From XN24 sp964413755 (GTDB lineage Bacteria; Pseudomonadota; Gammaproteobacteria; Steroidobacterales; XN24): 45,781 nucleotides of DNA. Location of the stretch: NCBI GenBank assembly GCA_964413755.1, contig CAYPTW010000004.1, positions 1 through 45,781 on the forward strand, read 5' to 3'. The position numbers and the translations under genes were made by a program. Each line of letters starts with the position of its first letter. Positions within the stretch are counted from its first letter, which is position 1. Positions 16,236 to 23,853 of this stretch are shown piece by piece. Below the pieces are notes generated by a model. That model was not told the DNA's origin. It worked only from the letters and a program-made list of their open reading frames with translations, and searched no databases.

Positions 16236-18782
16236 TCAGGCCCGTCGCTCGATGAAGGGGCGCATGGCGGGCGGCAGCAGAATCAGCGTGACGATGGCCG
16301 ACACGGCCATGATCGACGCCAGGAAAATGCCCACGGTGATGTAGGGTACCAGCGGCGCCAGGAGCAGCGGCGTAAAGCCGATGGCGATGACGATGGCATT
16401 GCGGCTGATAGCGCGCGCGGGCTCCTCGAACACTTCCGCCATGGCGGCGCGGAAGTCGCCCTGTTGCGCCAGGGCTTCGCGGCTGCGCTCGATAAAGTGG
16501 ATGGCAAAGTCGATCGACAGGCCGAGTGTGAGCGCCGACAGCACCGCGATCGGCATGTCGTAGTCCTTGCCGACCCAGCCGATGAGGCCGTAGATGAAGG
16601 TGATGGTGATGGTCAGCGGCAGCATCGCGAGCAGGCCGTAACCGATGGAGCGGAACAGCACCACCATCATGATCAGCACGGCGACGAAGGCGCCCGCCAG
16701 GCTGCCGACCATGCCCTTCACCATGGCGTCCTGCCAGACCACGTTGAGGTAGGTCTTGCCGGCCCACTGCAGTCCCATGCCTTCCGGCAGCGGGTTGTCT
16801 TCCAGGTAGGCATCGACATGGCCCAATACGGCGGTCATGTCCTGGTTGTCGCCGCTGGTGAGTTGCAGCCACACCACGGCACGGCTGAAGTCGGGCGTCA
16901 CCATGTGCCACAGGTCCTGCGGCCGGTGCGAGGACTGGAACTGCAGCAGCGCCTGGGCCACGCCGGCGGTGCTGTCGGGGATGCTGAAGTCCGCCGGGTC
17001 GCCGCCGCGCAGCTCCCGGTTCACGGTCTTCACCAGGTCCGGCAGGCCGTTGCTCTTGCCCACCAGCCCGCTGGCCTGCAAGTCGGCCTGCAGGGCGGCG
17101 ATCCAGCGCAGGACTCCGGGTTGCTGGAAGTAGTTGGCCTCGCTGGCCACCGACTCGACGTCGCGCACCAGCGCATCCAGCGCGTCGAAGGCATCGCCTT
17201 CGGCGTCGAACAGGCGATCGCCCAGCGCCGAAATGATCGCTGTCAGGCGCTCGCCATCCAGTGTTTCATCCGCGGCCGGTGCAATCCCGCGCCAGAATTC
17301 GCGCACCTCGGCCGGGGCGGTCTCGAGCGTGGCGGAGACGCGCTCCTGCAACAGTGCGCCGTCCGGGCGCTGGACATGGTCGAGCACGATCCAGGCGTCA
17401 TAGGTGCCGGCGAAGTGGTCGTTCAGCACCCGGTCCGCGACGCGGATGCGATGGTCCGACTTGAACCAGCGCGTGGGATTGTCGTTGATCTGGATCTGCG
17501 TAATGCCGGCGACGCTGATGGCGAAGACCACCGCAAAGCCGACCAGCACCAGCTTGCCGCGCTTGATGGCGCCGTGACCGCCGCGCCGCAGCACGCGTGC
17601 CAGCGGCGAGTCGCCTTCGTTGGAGTGCAGGGCGCTCTGCATCTTTTCCAGCTTGGCCGGTTGCATGCGGGCCACCCAGGCCGGGATGAACACGATGGTG
17701 AGAAGGAAGGCGAGGAGGATGCCGAACGCCACGTAGGCGCCGAACACCTGCACCGGCGGGATCGGTGTCAGGGCGAGCGAAGCGAAGCCGACCGCCGAGG
17801 TCACCGAGGTGAACAACATCGGCTTGAACAAGTGCCCGACCACCTCGCGGATGGTGTCTTTCTGGTTGCGACCCGGGCGGTAGCGATCGGCGAACTCGGA
17901 CATGATGTGTACCGAGTCCACCACTGCGATGGGCATGAGGAAGATCGGGATCATGGAACTCATGATGTGGACCGTGAAGCCCATGCCGATGAGCAGTCCC
18001 ATGGTGGCGATGACGGTGACCATGGCGACGATCATCGGCGCCACGATCAGCGGGATGCTGCGGAAGAAGAACCACAGCAGCAGGAAGATGGCGAGGCCGG
18101 CGAGCGGGGCGGAGATGCCCATCTGCACGAACATCTCGTAACCGAAGGTGTCCTCCGCAACCGGCAGGCCGGTAATGTGCCAGTCGCCGGTGGCGCCGAA
18201 CTCGGCGGAGGCGGCCGCCGTAATGTCGGCGATTTCCTGCGACAACCGGTGGCTTTCATTCTTGTCACGGATCGGCACGTAGATGGCCGCGGCCTTGCCG
18301 TCACCGGAGGCGAGCGTGTCCTTGAGGAGCGGCAGTCGCTCCACGTGCGAGCGGATCTCGAGCGCGGCCTCGCGGGTCTCGGGCGGCTCGGGCATGAGCC
18401 ATTCGAAGCGCACGGTGCCCGGACCGGCCTGGTCGATGTTGTCGGCCACCGACAGGGCCATGAGGTCGCGCGCAACCACGCCCTCGAGTTCGAGGATCTG
18501 TTCGGTGGCACGGTACAGCGCGCCCAGCGAGGCCGGGTTGTAAATCCCGTCCGGGTGGTTCGGCTCGACCAGGCCGACCACGATGGCGTCGTGCAAGGCC
18601 ATCTCTTCCTTCACTTCGTTGTGGAAGACCCGGTCTTCCTGCTGGTCGGGAAGCATGTTCTCGGGGTCGGTGTCGATCTGGATGCGCGGGATCTGCAGTC
18701 CCAGCACGAGGGTCAGCAGAAACGCGAACGCGTAGACCGTGCGCGGTCGCTGCAGGGCCAGTTCCAGCAGTGCCTGTTTCAA
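16236..18782 (-). CDS. MMPL-type RND transporter (lipid or hydrophobic compound exporter)
   Basis: 848 aa, TTG start with GGAG about 8 bases upstream. It has two repeats, each a helix, a periplasmic domain (about 35-205 and 440-640) and five helices. The sterol-sensing-like blocks are GLAIFLLLWFFFRSIPLIVAPM and, in the C-terminal half, LSALTLGLSIDFAIHFIERSRE with the TM Asp. At 848 aa it is shorter than drug-type RND pumps (about 1000-1050) and matches the 'predicted exporter' class that includes hopanoid transporters. It heads an operon with the LolA-like and barrel genes, behind a good promoter. Confidence 0.9.
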   Translation of the reverse strand: MKQALLELALQRPRTVYAFAFLLTLVLGLQIPRIQIDTDPENMLPDQQEDRVFHNEVKEEMALHDAIVVGLVEPNHPDGIYNPASLGALYRATEQILELEGVVARDLMALSVADNIDQAGPGTVRFEWLMPEPPETREAALEIRSHVERLPLLKDTLASGDGKAAAIYVPIRDKNESHRLSQEIADITAAASAEFGATGDWHITGLPVAEDTFGYEMFVQMGISAPLAGLAIFLLLWFFFRSIPLIVAPMIVAMVTVIATMGLLIGMGFTVHIMSSMIPIFLMPIAVVDSVHIMSEFADRYRPGRNQKDTIREVVGHLFKPMLFTSVTSAVGFASLALTPIPPVQVFGAYVAFGILLAFLLTIVFIPAWVARMQPAKLEKMQSALHSNEGDSPLARVLRRGGHGAIKRGKLVLVGFAVVFAISVAGITQIQINDNPTRWFKSDHRIRVADRVLNDHFAGTYDAWIVLDHVQRPDGALLQERVSATLETAPAEVREFWRGIAPAADETLDGERLTAIISALGDRLFDAEGDAFDALDALVRDVESVASEANYFQQPGVLRWIAALQADLQASGLVGKSNGLPDLVKTVNRELRGGDPADFSIPDSTAGVAQALLQFQSSHRPQDLWHMVTPDFSRAVVWLQLTSGDNQDMTAVLGHVDAYLEDNPLPEGMGLQWAGKTYLNVVWQDAMVKGMVGSLAGAFVAVLIMMVVLFRSIGYGLLAMLPLTITITFIYGLIGWVGKDYDMPIAVLSALTLGLSIDFAIHFIERSREALAQQGDFRAAMAEVFEEPARAISRNAIVIAIGFTPLLLAPLVPYITVGIFLASIMAVSAIVTLILLPPAMRPFIERRA

Positions 18783-18848
18783 GAGTGCTTCTCCATCATG
18801 GCTGCGGACGGCAGGGGTCCTGGTGGGACCCGTCGCCAGGTGCCACGA

Positions 18849-18877
18849 ATTGTAAATTAGAGAGTCCTAATATGCAA
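18849..18877 (-). promoter_or_regulatory. Promoter of the MMPL operon, with a small dyad in its spacer
   Basis: Minus strand -35 TTGCAT (18877-18872), a 17-base spacer and -10 TACAAT (18854-18849, 5/6). The start would be near 18842, 60 bases before the TTG codon. The spacer holds a dyad ATTAG-N6-CTAAT (18856-18871), a possible repressor site. This AT-rich patch stands out in an otherwise GC-rich region. Confidence 0.62.
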
Positions 18878-18923
18878 TCATCCGTACCTGTTCCCAACAT
18901 GGCAAACTGTGGCGTCGGGAGGG

Positions 18924-18937
18924 TTGACCTGAATCAA
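18924..18937. promoter_or_regulatory. FNR/ANR-type box upstream of the carrier-like/GGT pair
   Basis: TTGAC-CTGA-ATCAA matches 9 of 10 informative bases of TTGAT-N4-ATCAA. It lies about 95 bases upstream of the ATG at 19025. A weak -10 (CATAGT, 18971-18976) would put the site about 50 bases upstream of a start near 18982, roughly the distance of an activator site. It suggests induction of the downstream pair under low oxygen or NO. Confidence 0.6.
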
Positions 18938-19024
18938 GCAGCCGGCGTGGCGCGAGTGGCACCCTGCAAGCATAGTCGGCCCGGGCGAGTCCGCAGGCAG
19001 GCGCGTCGCCGCAGGAGGAGGGAG

Positions 19025-19264
19025 ATGAACGAACGCGATCTCGAGACCGCAGTCCTCAGGGCTTTATCGCAGGCGGCCGGGCACATGGGCGACCGGCCGA
19101 TCGAGCCGGAACGGCCGCTGGCCGAGCAGTTCGAGCTCGACCTGGACCGCTTCTTTCATGCCCTCTCACGCGAGACGGGCATCGACATCCCGGCATCGGA
19201 CCGGTCCCGACTGACCAGTTTCTCGGCGTGCCTGGAATACCTCGCAGGCGGGATGCACGAGTGA
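19025..19264 (+). CDS. Acyl-carrier-protein-like protein lacking the phosphopantetheine serine
   Basis: 79 aa. GGAGGAGGG stands just before this ATG, so I reject an in-frame ATG at 18872. The helix pattern and the tail ETGIDIPASDRSRLTSFSACLEYL match the acyl carrier protein fold (compare the usual EEFGIEIPDEDAE..TV.D...YI). Where carriers have D-S-L this protein has QFELDLDRF, so the serine that carries 4'-phosphopantetheine is replaced, apparently by Glu. It therefore cannot be a normal carrier and may act as a binding partner. Its stop overlaps the GTG of the gamma-glutamyltransferase gene. Confidence 0.7.
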   Translation: MNERDLETAVLRALSQAAGHMGDRPIEPERPLAEQFELDLDRFFHALSRETGIDIPASDRSRLTSFSACLEYLAGGMHE

Positions 19265-20817
19265 GCCGTCGGCTCGGGCCGCGGGTCTCCGTAGGCATTG
19301 CGGGACCCTCGGAGATCGCGGTGCGCGCAGGCGGCGAGGTCGCAAAACGGGGCGGGAACGCTGTGGACGCCGCCGTGGCGACCGCCGTGGCCGCGCTGGC
19401 CACGGAAATCGGCATCGTCGGGCTCGATGCCGGTGCTTTCATTTCCGTGTGGCGCCCGGGAGAAGCGCCGTGCGTGATCGACGGCGGCATCGCCATGCCC
19501 GGCTGCGGACGCGCGCCGGAGCGCTTCGGCGCGGCGGGCCGTCATGTCACGCTGGATTACGGCGGCGGCATGAAGACCATCGTCGGCTACGGCGCGGTCG
19601 GTGTCGGTGGCGCCGTGGCCGCGCTGGGCGAGGCCGCCGCGGGCTGGGGCCGCCTGGACTGGCCCGACCTGCTGGCGCCGGCTGCGGCGCAGGCGCGGCA
19701 GGGCTTCCCGCTCGGGGCCGCCTCAGGTACCTGGCTGGGTTACAGCCATGGCGAGATTTTCGGCTGGCAGCAGGAGAGCGCGGCCGTGATCCACGACGCC
19801 GCGGGGGAACTGCTTCCGGTCGGCAGCCTCATGCAGGTGCCGGGACTGGCCGAGACCCTGGTGGAACTGGGGCGGGAGGGTCCCGCGGCCTTCTACACGG
19901 GCCGGCTGGGGGCGGAAATTGCCGGCTGCATCGACGCAGGCGGGGGCCTGATGAGCGCCGCGGACCGGGCGGCGTACCGGGTGGTGCAGCGCGAACCGCT
20001 GCATTGCGAGGTAGACGACTGGGAGGTGGCCGTGCCGCCGCCCCCGGCCATCGGGGGCGCCGCGCTGGCGGCGATGCTGTCGCGCATGGGGACCGAACCG
20101 CATGCGGCGTGGAACGCCGCCACCGTGGCGCAATTGGCCGCTGCGCAACGCGATGTGTTCGAGCGCATCCAGGACCTGTCGGCGCGCGGCGATGCGGAGG
20201 CGGACGCGGCGCTGCTGGCGCTCATGCGCTGGGCCGCAGCCGGAGGCAGCACGAGCGGCGGGGCCGCCCCCTCCACGGTGCATATCTCGACGCTGGACGA
20301 GGACGGCCTGGCGTGCGCGGTGACGGCTTCATCGGGCTACGGCTCCGGCGTGCTGGTGCCCGGCACCGGGATCTGGCTGAACAACTGTCTCGGCGAACTG
20401 GAGCTCAACCCGCGGGGCTTTCACGCTCTCGCACCGGGCGCACGCATGGGGTCCAACATGTCGCCGGTGGTGGCGCGTTGCGCCGACGGCGCCGTGTTGT
20501 CGCTGGGCAGCCCGGGGGCAGAGCGCATCACCACTGCGCTGCTGCAGGTGATGTTGAACTTCATGCGCCTGGGGCGGAGCCTGGAAGAGGCGCTGGCGGC
20601 GCCGCGGCTGCATGTGGAACGGAGCGCCGACGGCTGGCAGGCCGCGGTCGAGCCGGGCCTGCCCGTTGCCGAGGTTGCCATGCCGGTGCGCAGTTTCGAT
20701 GCCTTGTCGATGTTTTTCGGCGGCGCCGGCGCGGTGCTGCGCGAGGCGGATCGAGGGCTGGTCGCCGCGGCGGATCCGCGCCGCCAGGGGGCTGCGCTGG
20801 TGGTGCCGGGCGCCTGA
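19261..20817 (+). CDS. Divergent gamma-glutamyltransferase family protein, no signal peptide
   Basis: 518 aa from a GTG in a GTGA overlap with the carrier-like gene. The Ntn-hydrolase family features are present: GGNAVDAAVATAVA near the N-terminus, the autoprocessing site STVHISTLDEDG with the candidate nucleophile Thr before VH, GTGIWLNNCLGE, GSNMSPVV and GSPGAERITTALLQ. Family members hydrolyse or transfer gamma-glutamyl groups, usually from glutathione in the periplasm. No signal peptide is visible, so the protein is probably cytoplasmic, and its sequence around the substrate-binding Arg region is unlike E. coli Ggt. Another gamma-glutamyl amide may be the substrate. Confidence 0.85.
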   Translation: MSRRLGPRVSVGIAGPSEIAVRAGGEVAKRGGNAVDAAVATAVAALATEIGIVGLDAGAFISVWRPGEAPCVIDGGIAMPGCGRAPERFGAAGRHVTLDYGGGMKTIVGYGAVGVGGAVAALGEAAAGWGRLDWPDLLAPAAAQARQGFPLGAASGTWLGYSHGEIFGWQQESAAVIHDAAGELLPVGSLMQVPGLAETLVELGREGPAAFYTGRLGAEIAGCIDAGGGLMSAADRAAYRVVQREPLHCEVDDWEVAVPPPPAIGGAALAAMLSRMGTEPHAAWNAATVAQLAAAQRDVFERIQDLSARGDAEADAALLALMRWAAAGGSTSGGAAPSTVHISTLDEDGLACAVTASSGYGSGVLVPGTGIWLNNCLGELELNPRGFHALAPGARMGSNMSPVVARCADGAVLSLGSPGAERITTALLQVMLNFMRLGRSLEEALAAPRLHVERSADGWQAAVEPGLPVAEVAMPVRSFDALSMFFGGAGAVLREADRGLVAAADPRRQGAALVVPGA

Positions 20818-20833
20818 CGGGCCGGGTGCGTCC

Positions 20834-21370
20834 TCAGCCGGCCAACGCCAGCGCCGTCTGCGCCAGCAGTGCGCCCAGCAGGGCACCGGCGACCACGTCG
20901 CTGGGGTAGTGCAGCCCGAGGACCACGCGCGACATCGCCACCAGCACCGCGAAGGGCACCAGCAGCCACGCCAGGGCGGGAAATGCGCTGATGGCGATCA
21001 GGGTGAACGCGACGGCGTGCAGGGTGTGGCCCGACGGGAAGCTGTAGCGGTCCAGTGCACGCGCGCCGGGGCGGATGCGCGGGTGCAGGTTGCAGGGGCG
21101 CTCGCGCACCAGGCGCGACTTGAGGAAACGGTAGATGGCCAGGCCCGCCACGCCGGCGGCCGCCAGCTGCAGCGATACGAAAACGCCCTTGGCGCCGTAC
21201 AACAGCGGCAGCGCGAGCATCAGGCCATACCAGAGCATGCCGTCGCCCAACCGGCTTACTGCGGCGAACAGCGCCAAAGTGGCGCGGCTTTCGCAGCTGC
21301 GGTTGGCGCGCAGGCAGAAGCGCACCTCGGCATCTTCGAGTCGTGCCAGCCAGCCGGTCGCAGTCGCCAT
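20834..21370 (-). CDS. PAP2-family membrane phosphatase
   Basis: 178 aa from the ATG at 21370 (an in-frame GTG at 21391 would add seven residues). All three phosphatase motifs are present: KSRLVRERP, PSGHTLHA and SRVVLGLHYPSDV. About five membrane helices. Likely substrates are lipid phosphates such as undecaprenyl diphosphate or phosphatidic acid. It is unrelated in function to the flanking genes as far as can be seen; its 3' end faces the GGT gene 17 bases away. Confidence 0.9.
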   Translation of the reverse strand: MATATGWLARLEDAEVRFCLRANRSCESRATLALFAAVSRLGDGMLWYGLMLALPLLYGAKGVFVSLQLAAAGVAGLAIYRFLKSRLVRERPCNLHPRIRPGARALDRYSFPSGHTLHAVAFTLIAISAFPALAWLLVPFAVLVAMSRVVLGLHYPSDVVAGALLGALLAQTALALAG

Positions 21371-21439
21371 GTCGTAGCCCGATGACTTCACCGGGTACAG
21401 AGAATCGCGCCCCGAAGCTACCGTGGCGTGAAGAATCGG

Positions 21440-22477
21440 CTACGAAGAGATGACGTCGCCGGGGTCGCGGAAGGCTCCCGAAATCGCTTCCACGGCGCGC
21501 GAGGCCTCCCCCGGGCGCGCCACGCGGGCGACGTGGAACAGTGCGTCACCCTCGTTCACCAGCGGCAGGCTGTTGCGGCCGATGATGATGCCTTCATGCG
21601 GCGCGTCCACGCGCACCTCGTCGGCGCCGAAGGGATCGGACACGCGGCCGAGCAGCTCCCCGGTGCCCACCCTCTGGCCCAGGCGGATGGCGGTGCGCAG
21701 GATGCCGCCGGCGGGCGCGCGCACCCAGTGGCTGCCGTCCGCGATCACCGGCTGTGCCGGCCGGGCACGGGCGCCCGGCTTGCGCCGGAGCATCCCCAGC
21801 GTGCGCATCACTTCCACGATGCCGGCAACACCGACCCGGATCGACATCTCGTCGAAGCGCAAGGCCTCGCCTGCTTCGTAGATCAGCGTGGGGATGCCTC
21901 TTTCCGCGGCGGCCTCGCGCAGGGAACCGTCGCGCAGGCGCGAGTCGAGCACCACCGGCGCGCCGAACGCGGTTGCCAGCGCGCGTGTTTCCGCGTCGTC
22001 GAGCTGGGCGCGGATCTGCGGCAGGTTGCTGCGGTGGACCGCGCCGGTATGCAGGTCGATGCCGTGCGTGCAACGCTCCACGATCTCGGTCATGAACAGG
22101 TGGGCCAGGCGGGCGGCCAGGGAGCCGCGCTCGGAGCCGGGGAAGCTGCGGTTCAGGTCGCGGCGGTCGGGCAGGTAACGCGAATGCTGCAGCAGGCCAA
22201 AGACGTTCACCACCGGCACCAGCAGCAACGTCCCTTGCAGGCCCTTGAGGGGCCGCGCACGCACGCGGCGGATGATCTCGATGCCGTTGAGTTCGTCGCC
22301 ATGTATCGCGGCGCTGATGAACAGGCGCGGCCCCGGGCGCCGGCCATGGATGACCCATACCGGCATCTGTACCGGGACGCGCGTGTGCAGCATCCCGACC
22401 GGCAGCGAGATGCCGCGGCGTTCGCCGGGCGCCACGGTGACGCCGCCAATGACCAGCGGAGGTGCGACGGGCGGCAT
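21440..22477 (-). CDS. Succinylglutamate desuccinylase/aspartoacylase-like metallo-hydrolase
   Basis: 345 aa, M14-like zinc hydrolase. The zinc ligands are probably His and Glu of AAIHGDELNG and the His of GIDLHTG, and the catalytic Glu lies in LIYEAGE. DLNRSFPG binds substrate carboxylate in this family. The C-terminal domain is the lipoyl-like barrel seen in many members. It follows rimK by four bases in an operon with a retropepsin-like protease. This neighbourhood recurs in proteobacteria and suggests trimming or hydrolysis of glutamate-containing amides rather than arginine catabolism. Confidence 0.9.
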   Translation of the reverse strand: MPPVAPPLVIGGVTVAPGERRGISLPVGMLHTRVPVQMPVWVIHGRRPGPRLFISAAIHGDELNGIEIIRRVRARPLKGLQGTLLLVPVVNVFGLLQHSRYLPDRRDLNRSFPGSERGSLAARLAHLFMTEIVERCTHGIDLHTGAVHRSNLPQIRAQLDDAETRALATAFGAPVVLDSRLRDGSLREAAAERGIPTLIYEAGEALRFDEMSIRVGVAGIVEVMRTLGMLRRKPGARARPAQPVIADGSHWVRAPAGGILRTAIRLGQRVGTGELLGRVSDPFGADEVRVDAPHEGIIIGRNSLPLVNEGDALFHVARVARPGEASRAVEAISGAFRDPGDVISS

Positions 22478-22481
22478 GTCG

Positions 22482-23387
22482 TCAGCCCTTGCCCCGCGTG
22501 CGCGTACGACCGGGCCGGGCCTGTTTCTCCAGGAAGCCGATGACCATGCCGGCCACGTCCTTGCCGGTCGCCGCCTCGATCCCCTCGAGACCGGGTGAGG
22601 AGTTCACCTCCAGCACCAGCGGACCGTCGTGGCCGCGCACGATATCGACACCGGCCACGTTGAGTCCCACGGTCTTGGCGGCGCGCACGGCGGTGGCTCT
22701 TTCCTGCGGGCTGAGCTTGACCACCGACGCCGAGCCGCCGCGGTGCAGGTTGGAGCGGAACTCGCCTTCCTTCGCCTGGCGCAGCATGGCGGCGACGACC
22801 CGGTCGCCGATGACGAAGGCGCGGATGTCGGCGCCGCCGGCCTCGCGGATGAACTGCTGCACCAGGAAGTTGGCGTCCAGTTCGCGGAAGGCGTCGATGA
22901 CGCTCTCGGCCGCCTGCCGGGTTTCCGCCAGCACCACGCCGCGGCCCTGCGTGCCCTGCAGCAGCTTCAGCACCAGCGGTGCGCCGCCGACGAGCTTCAC
23001 CAGGGTCTTGGTGTCGTCCGGCGAGTGGGCGAACGCGGTCACCGGCAGGCCGACGCCGGCGCGCGCCAGCAGCTGCAGCGAGCGCAGCTTGTCGCGGCTG
23101 CGGCCGATGGCCACCGATTCATTGGCGGGATAGACGCCCATGACCTCGAACTGGCGCAGCACCGCGAGCGCGTAGAACGTGATCGAGGCGCCGATGCGGG
23201 GGATCACCGCGTCGAAACGCGGCAGCGTCTCGCCGCGGTAGTACACGCTGGGGCGGCGCGAGGTGACGTCCATCACGCACTTCAGCGGATCGATGACGCT
23301 GACCTCGTGGTCGCGTTCGCGCGCCGCCTCGATGAGGCGCCGCGTGGAATAGAGCTGTCGGTTGCGCGACAGGATGGCGATATGCAT
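22482..23387 (-). CDS. rimK: RimK: ribosomal protein S6 L-glutamate ligase, ATP-grasp
   Basis: 301 aa, the normal RimK length. Begins MHIAILSRNRQLYSTRRL and carries the ATP-grasp pattern: RDKLRSLQLLARAGVGLPVT, LVLKLLQGTQGRGVVLAE, FIREAGGADIRAFVIGDRVVAAM and DIVRGHDGPLVLEVNSSPGLEGIE with the metal-binding Glu and Asn. It adds glutamate residues to the C-terminus of ribosomal protein S6, and related enzymes make poly-glutamate. The start overlaps the stop of the protease gene as TGATG. Confidence 0.95.
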   Translation of the reverse strand: MHIAILSRNRQLYSTRRLIEAARERDHEVSVIDPLKCVMDVTSRRPSVYYRGETLPRFDAVIPRIGASITFYALAVLRQFEVMGVYPANESVAIGRSRDKLRSLQLLARAGVGLPVTAFAHSPDDTKTLVKLVGGAPLVLKLLQGTQGRGVVLAETRQAAESVIDAFRELDANFLVQQFIREAGGADIRAFVIGDRVVAAMLRQAKEGEFRSNLHRGGSASVVKLSPQERATAVRAAKTVGLNVAGVDIVRGHDGPLVLEVNSSPGLEGIEAATGKDVAGMVIGFLEKQARPGRTRTRGKG

Positions 23388-23839
23388 CAGCTTTTCTCCG
23401 TGGCGGGACCGGCGGCCCCGCCCATGCAGTAAGAGCGGGCCGGATCGACCGTGAAGCGCCCGCGCAGTGCGGTGCGCCCCAGCAGCATGCGAAAACGCAT
23501 GGTGTCGCGGTCGGTCAGGGTCATTTCTATCGGCCAGGTGTGTGCGCCGAGGCGGAGCGTGCTGGCGATCACCCAGCGTTGCTCGCGGTGTCCGCCCGAG
23601 TCGGACACCAGGCGCCGGTCGAGCACCGGGGCCTCGCAGCGGATCACCTGGCTGCGGTCGTACTGGTCGGGATGCACCGCGAAGCGCACCCAGCGGGCGC
23701 CGTCGCGCTCGAACGCTTGCAGTTCGAAGGCGTGCAGGGCCGAGGTGCGCGCGCCGGTGTCCACTTTCGCCTTGATCCGCGGAATGCCAAGGTCCGGCAG
23801 CGCGACCCATTCGCGCCAGCCCAGTGCGGGTCGGGTCAC
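23387..23839 (-). CDS. Retropepsin-like ATP-dependent zinc protease family (RimB-like)
   Basis: 150 aa from a GTG at 23839; a GTG at 23851 is also possible. The core GWREWVALPDLGIPRIKAK leads into VDTGARTSALHA, the aspartic-protease-like D-T-G motif, followed by VRFAVHPDQY and RFRMLLGRTAL. The family is called 'ATP-dependent zinc protease' for historical reasons but has a retropepsin fold. In Pseudomonas its homologue RimB is encoded with RimK and acts on glutamylated S6. The same pairing here supports that role. Confidence 0.88.
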   Translation of the reverse strand: MTRPALGWREWVALPDLGIPRIKAKVDTGARTSALHAFELQAFERDGARWVRFAVHPDQYDRSQVIRCEAPVLDRRLVSDSGGHREQRWVIASTLRLGAHTWPIEMTLTDRDTMRFRMLLGRTALRGRFTVDPARSYCMGGAAGPATEKS

Positions 23840-23853
23840 CCTGCGCTGCACGG

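Noticed and set aside
16464..18860. Plus-strand open frame of about 800 codons opposite the MMPL gene
   Set aside because: Antisense shadow; the product is Gly/His/Asp-rich and low in complexity.
18872..19024. In-frame ATG extending the carrier-like protein by 51 residues
   Set aside because: The extension is Arg-rich, would cover the FNR-like box and promoter, and has no Shine-Dalgarno sequence, while GGAGGAGGG stands just before 19025.
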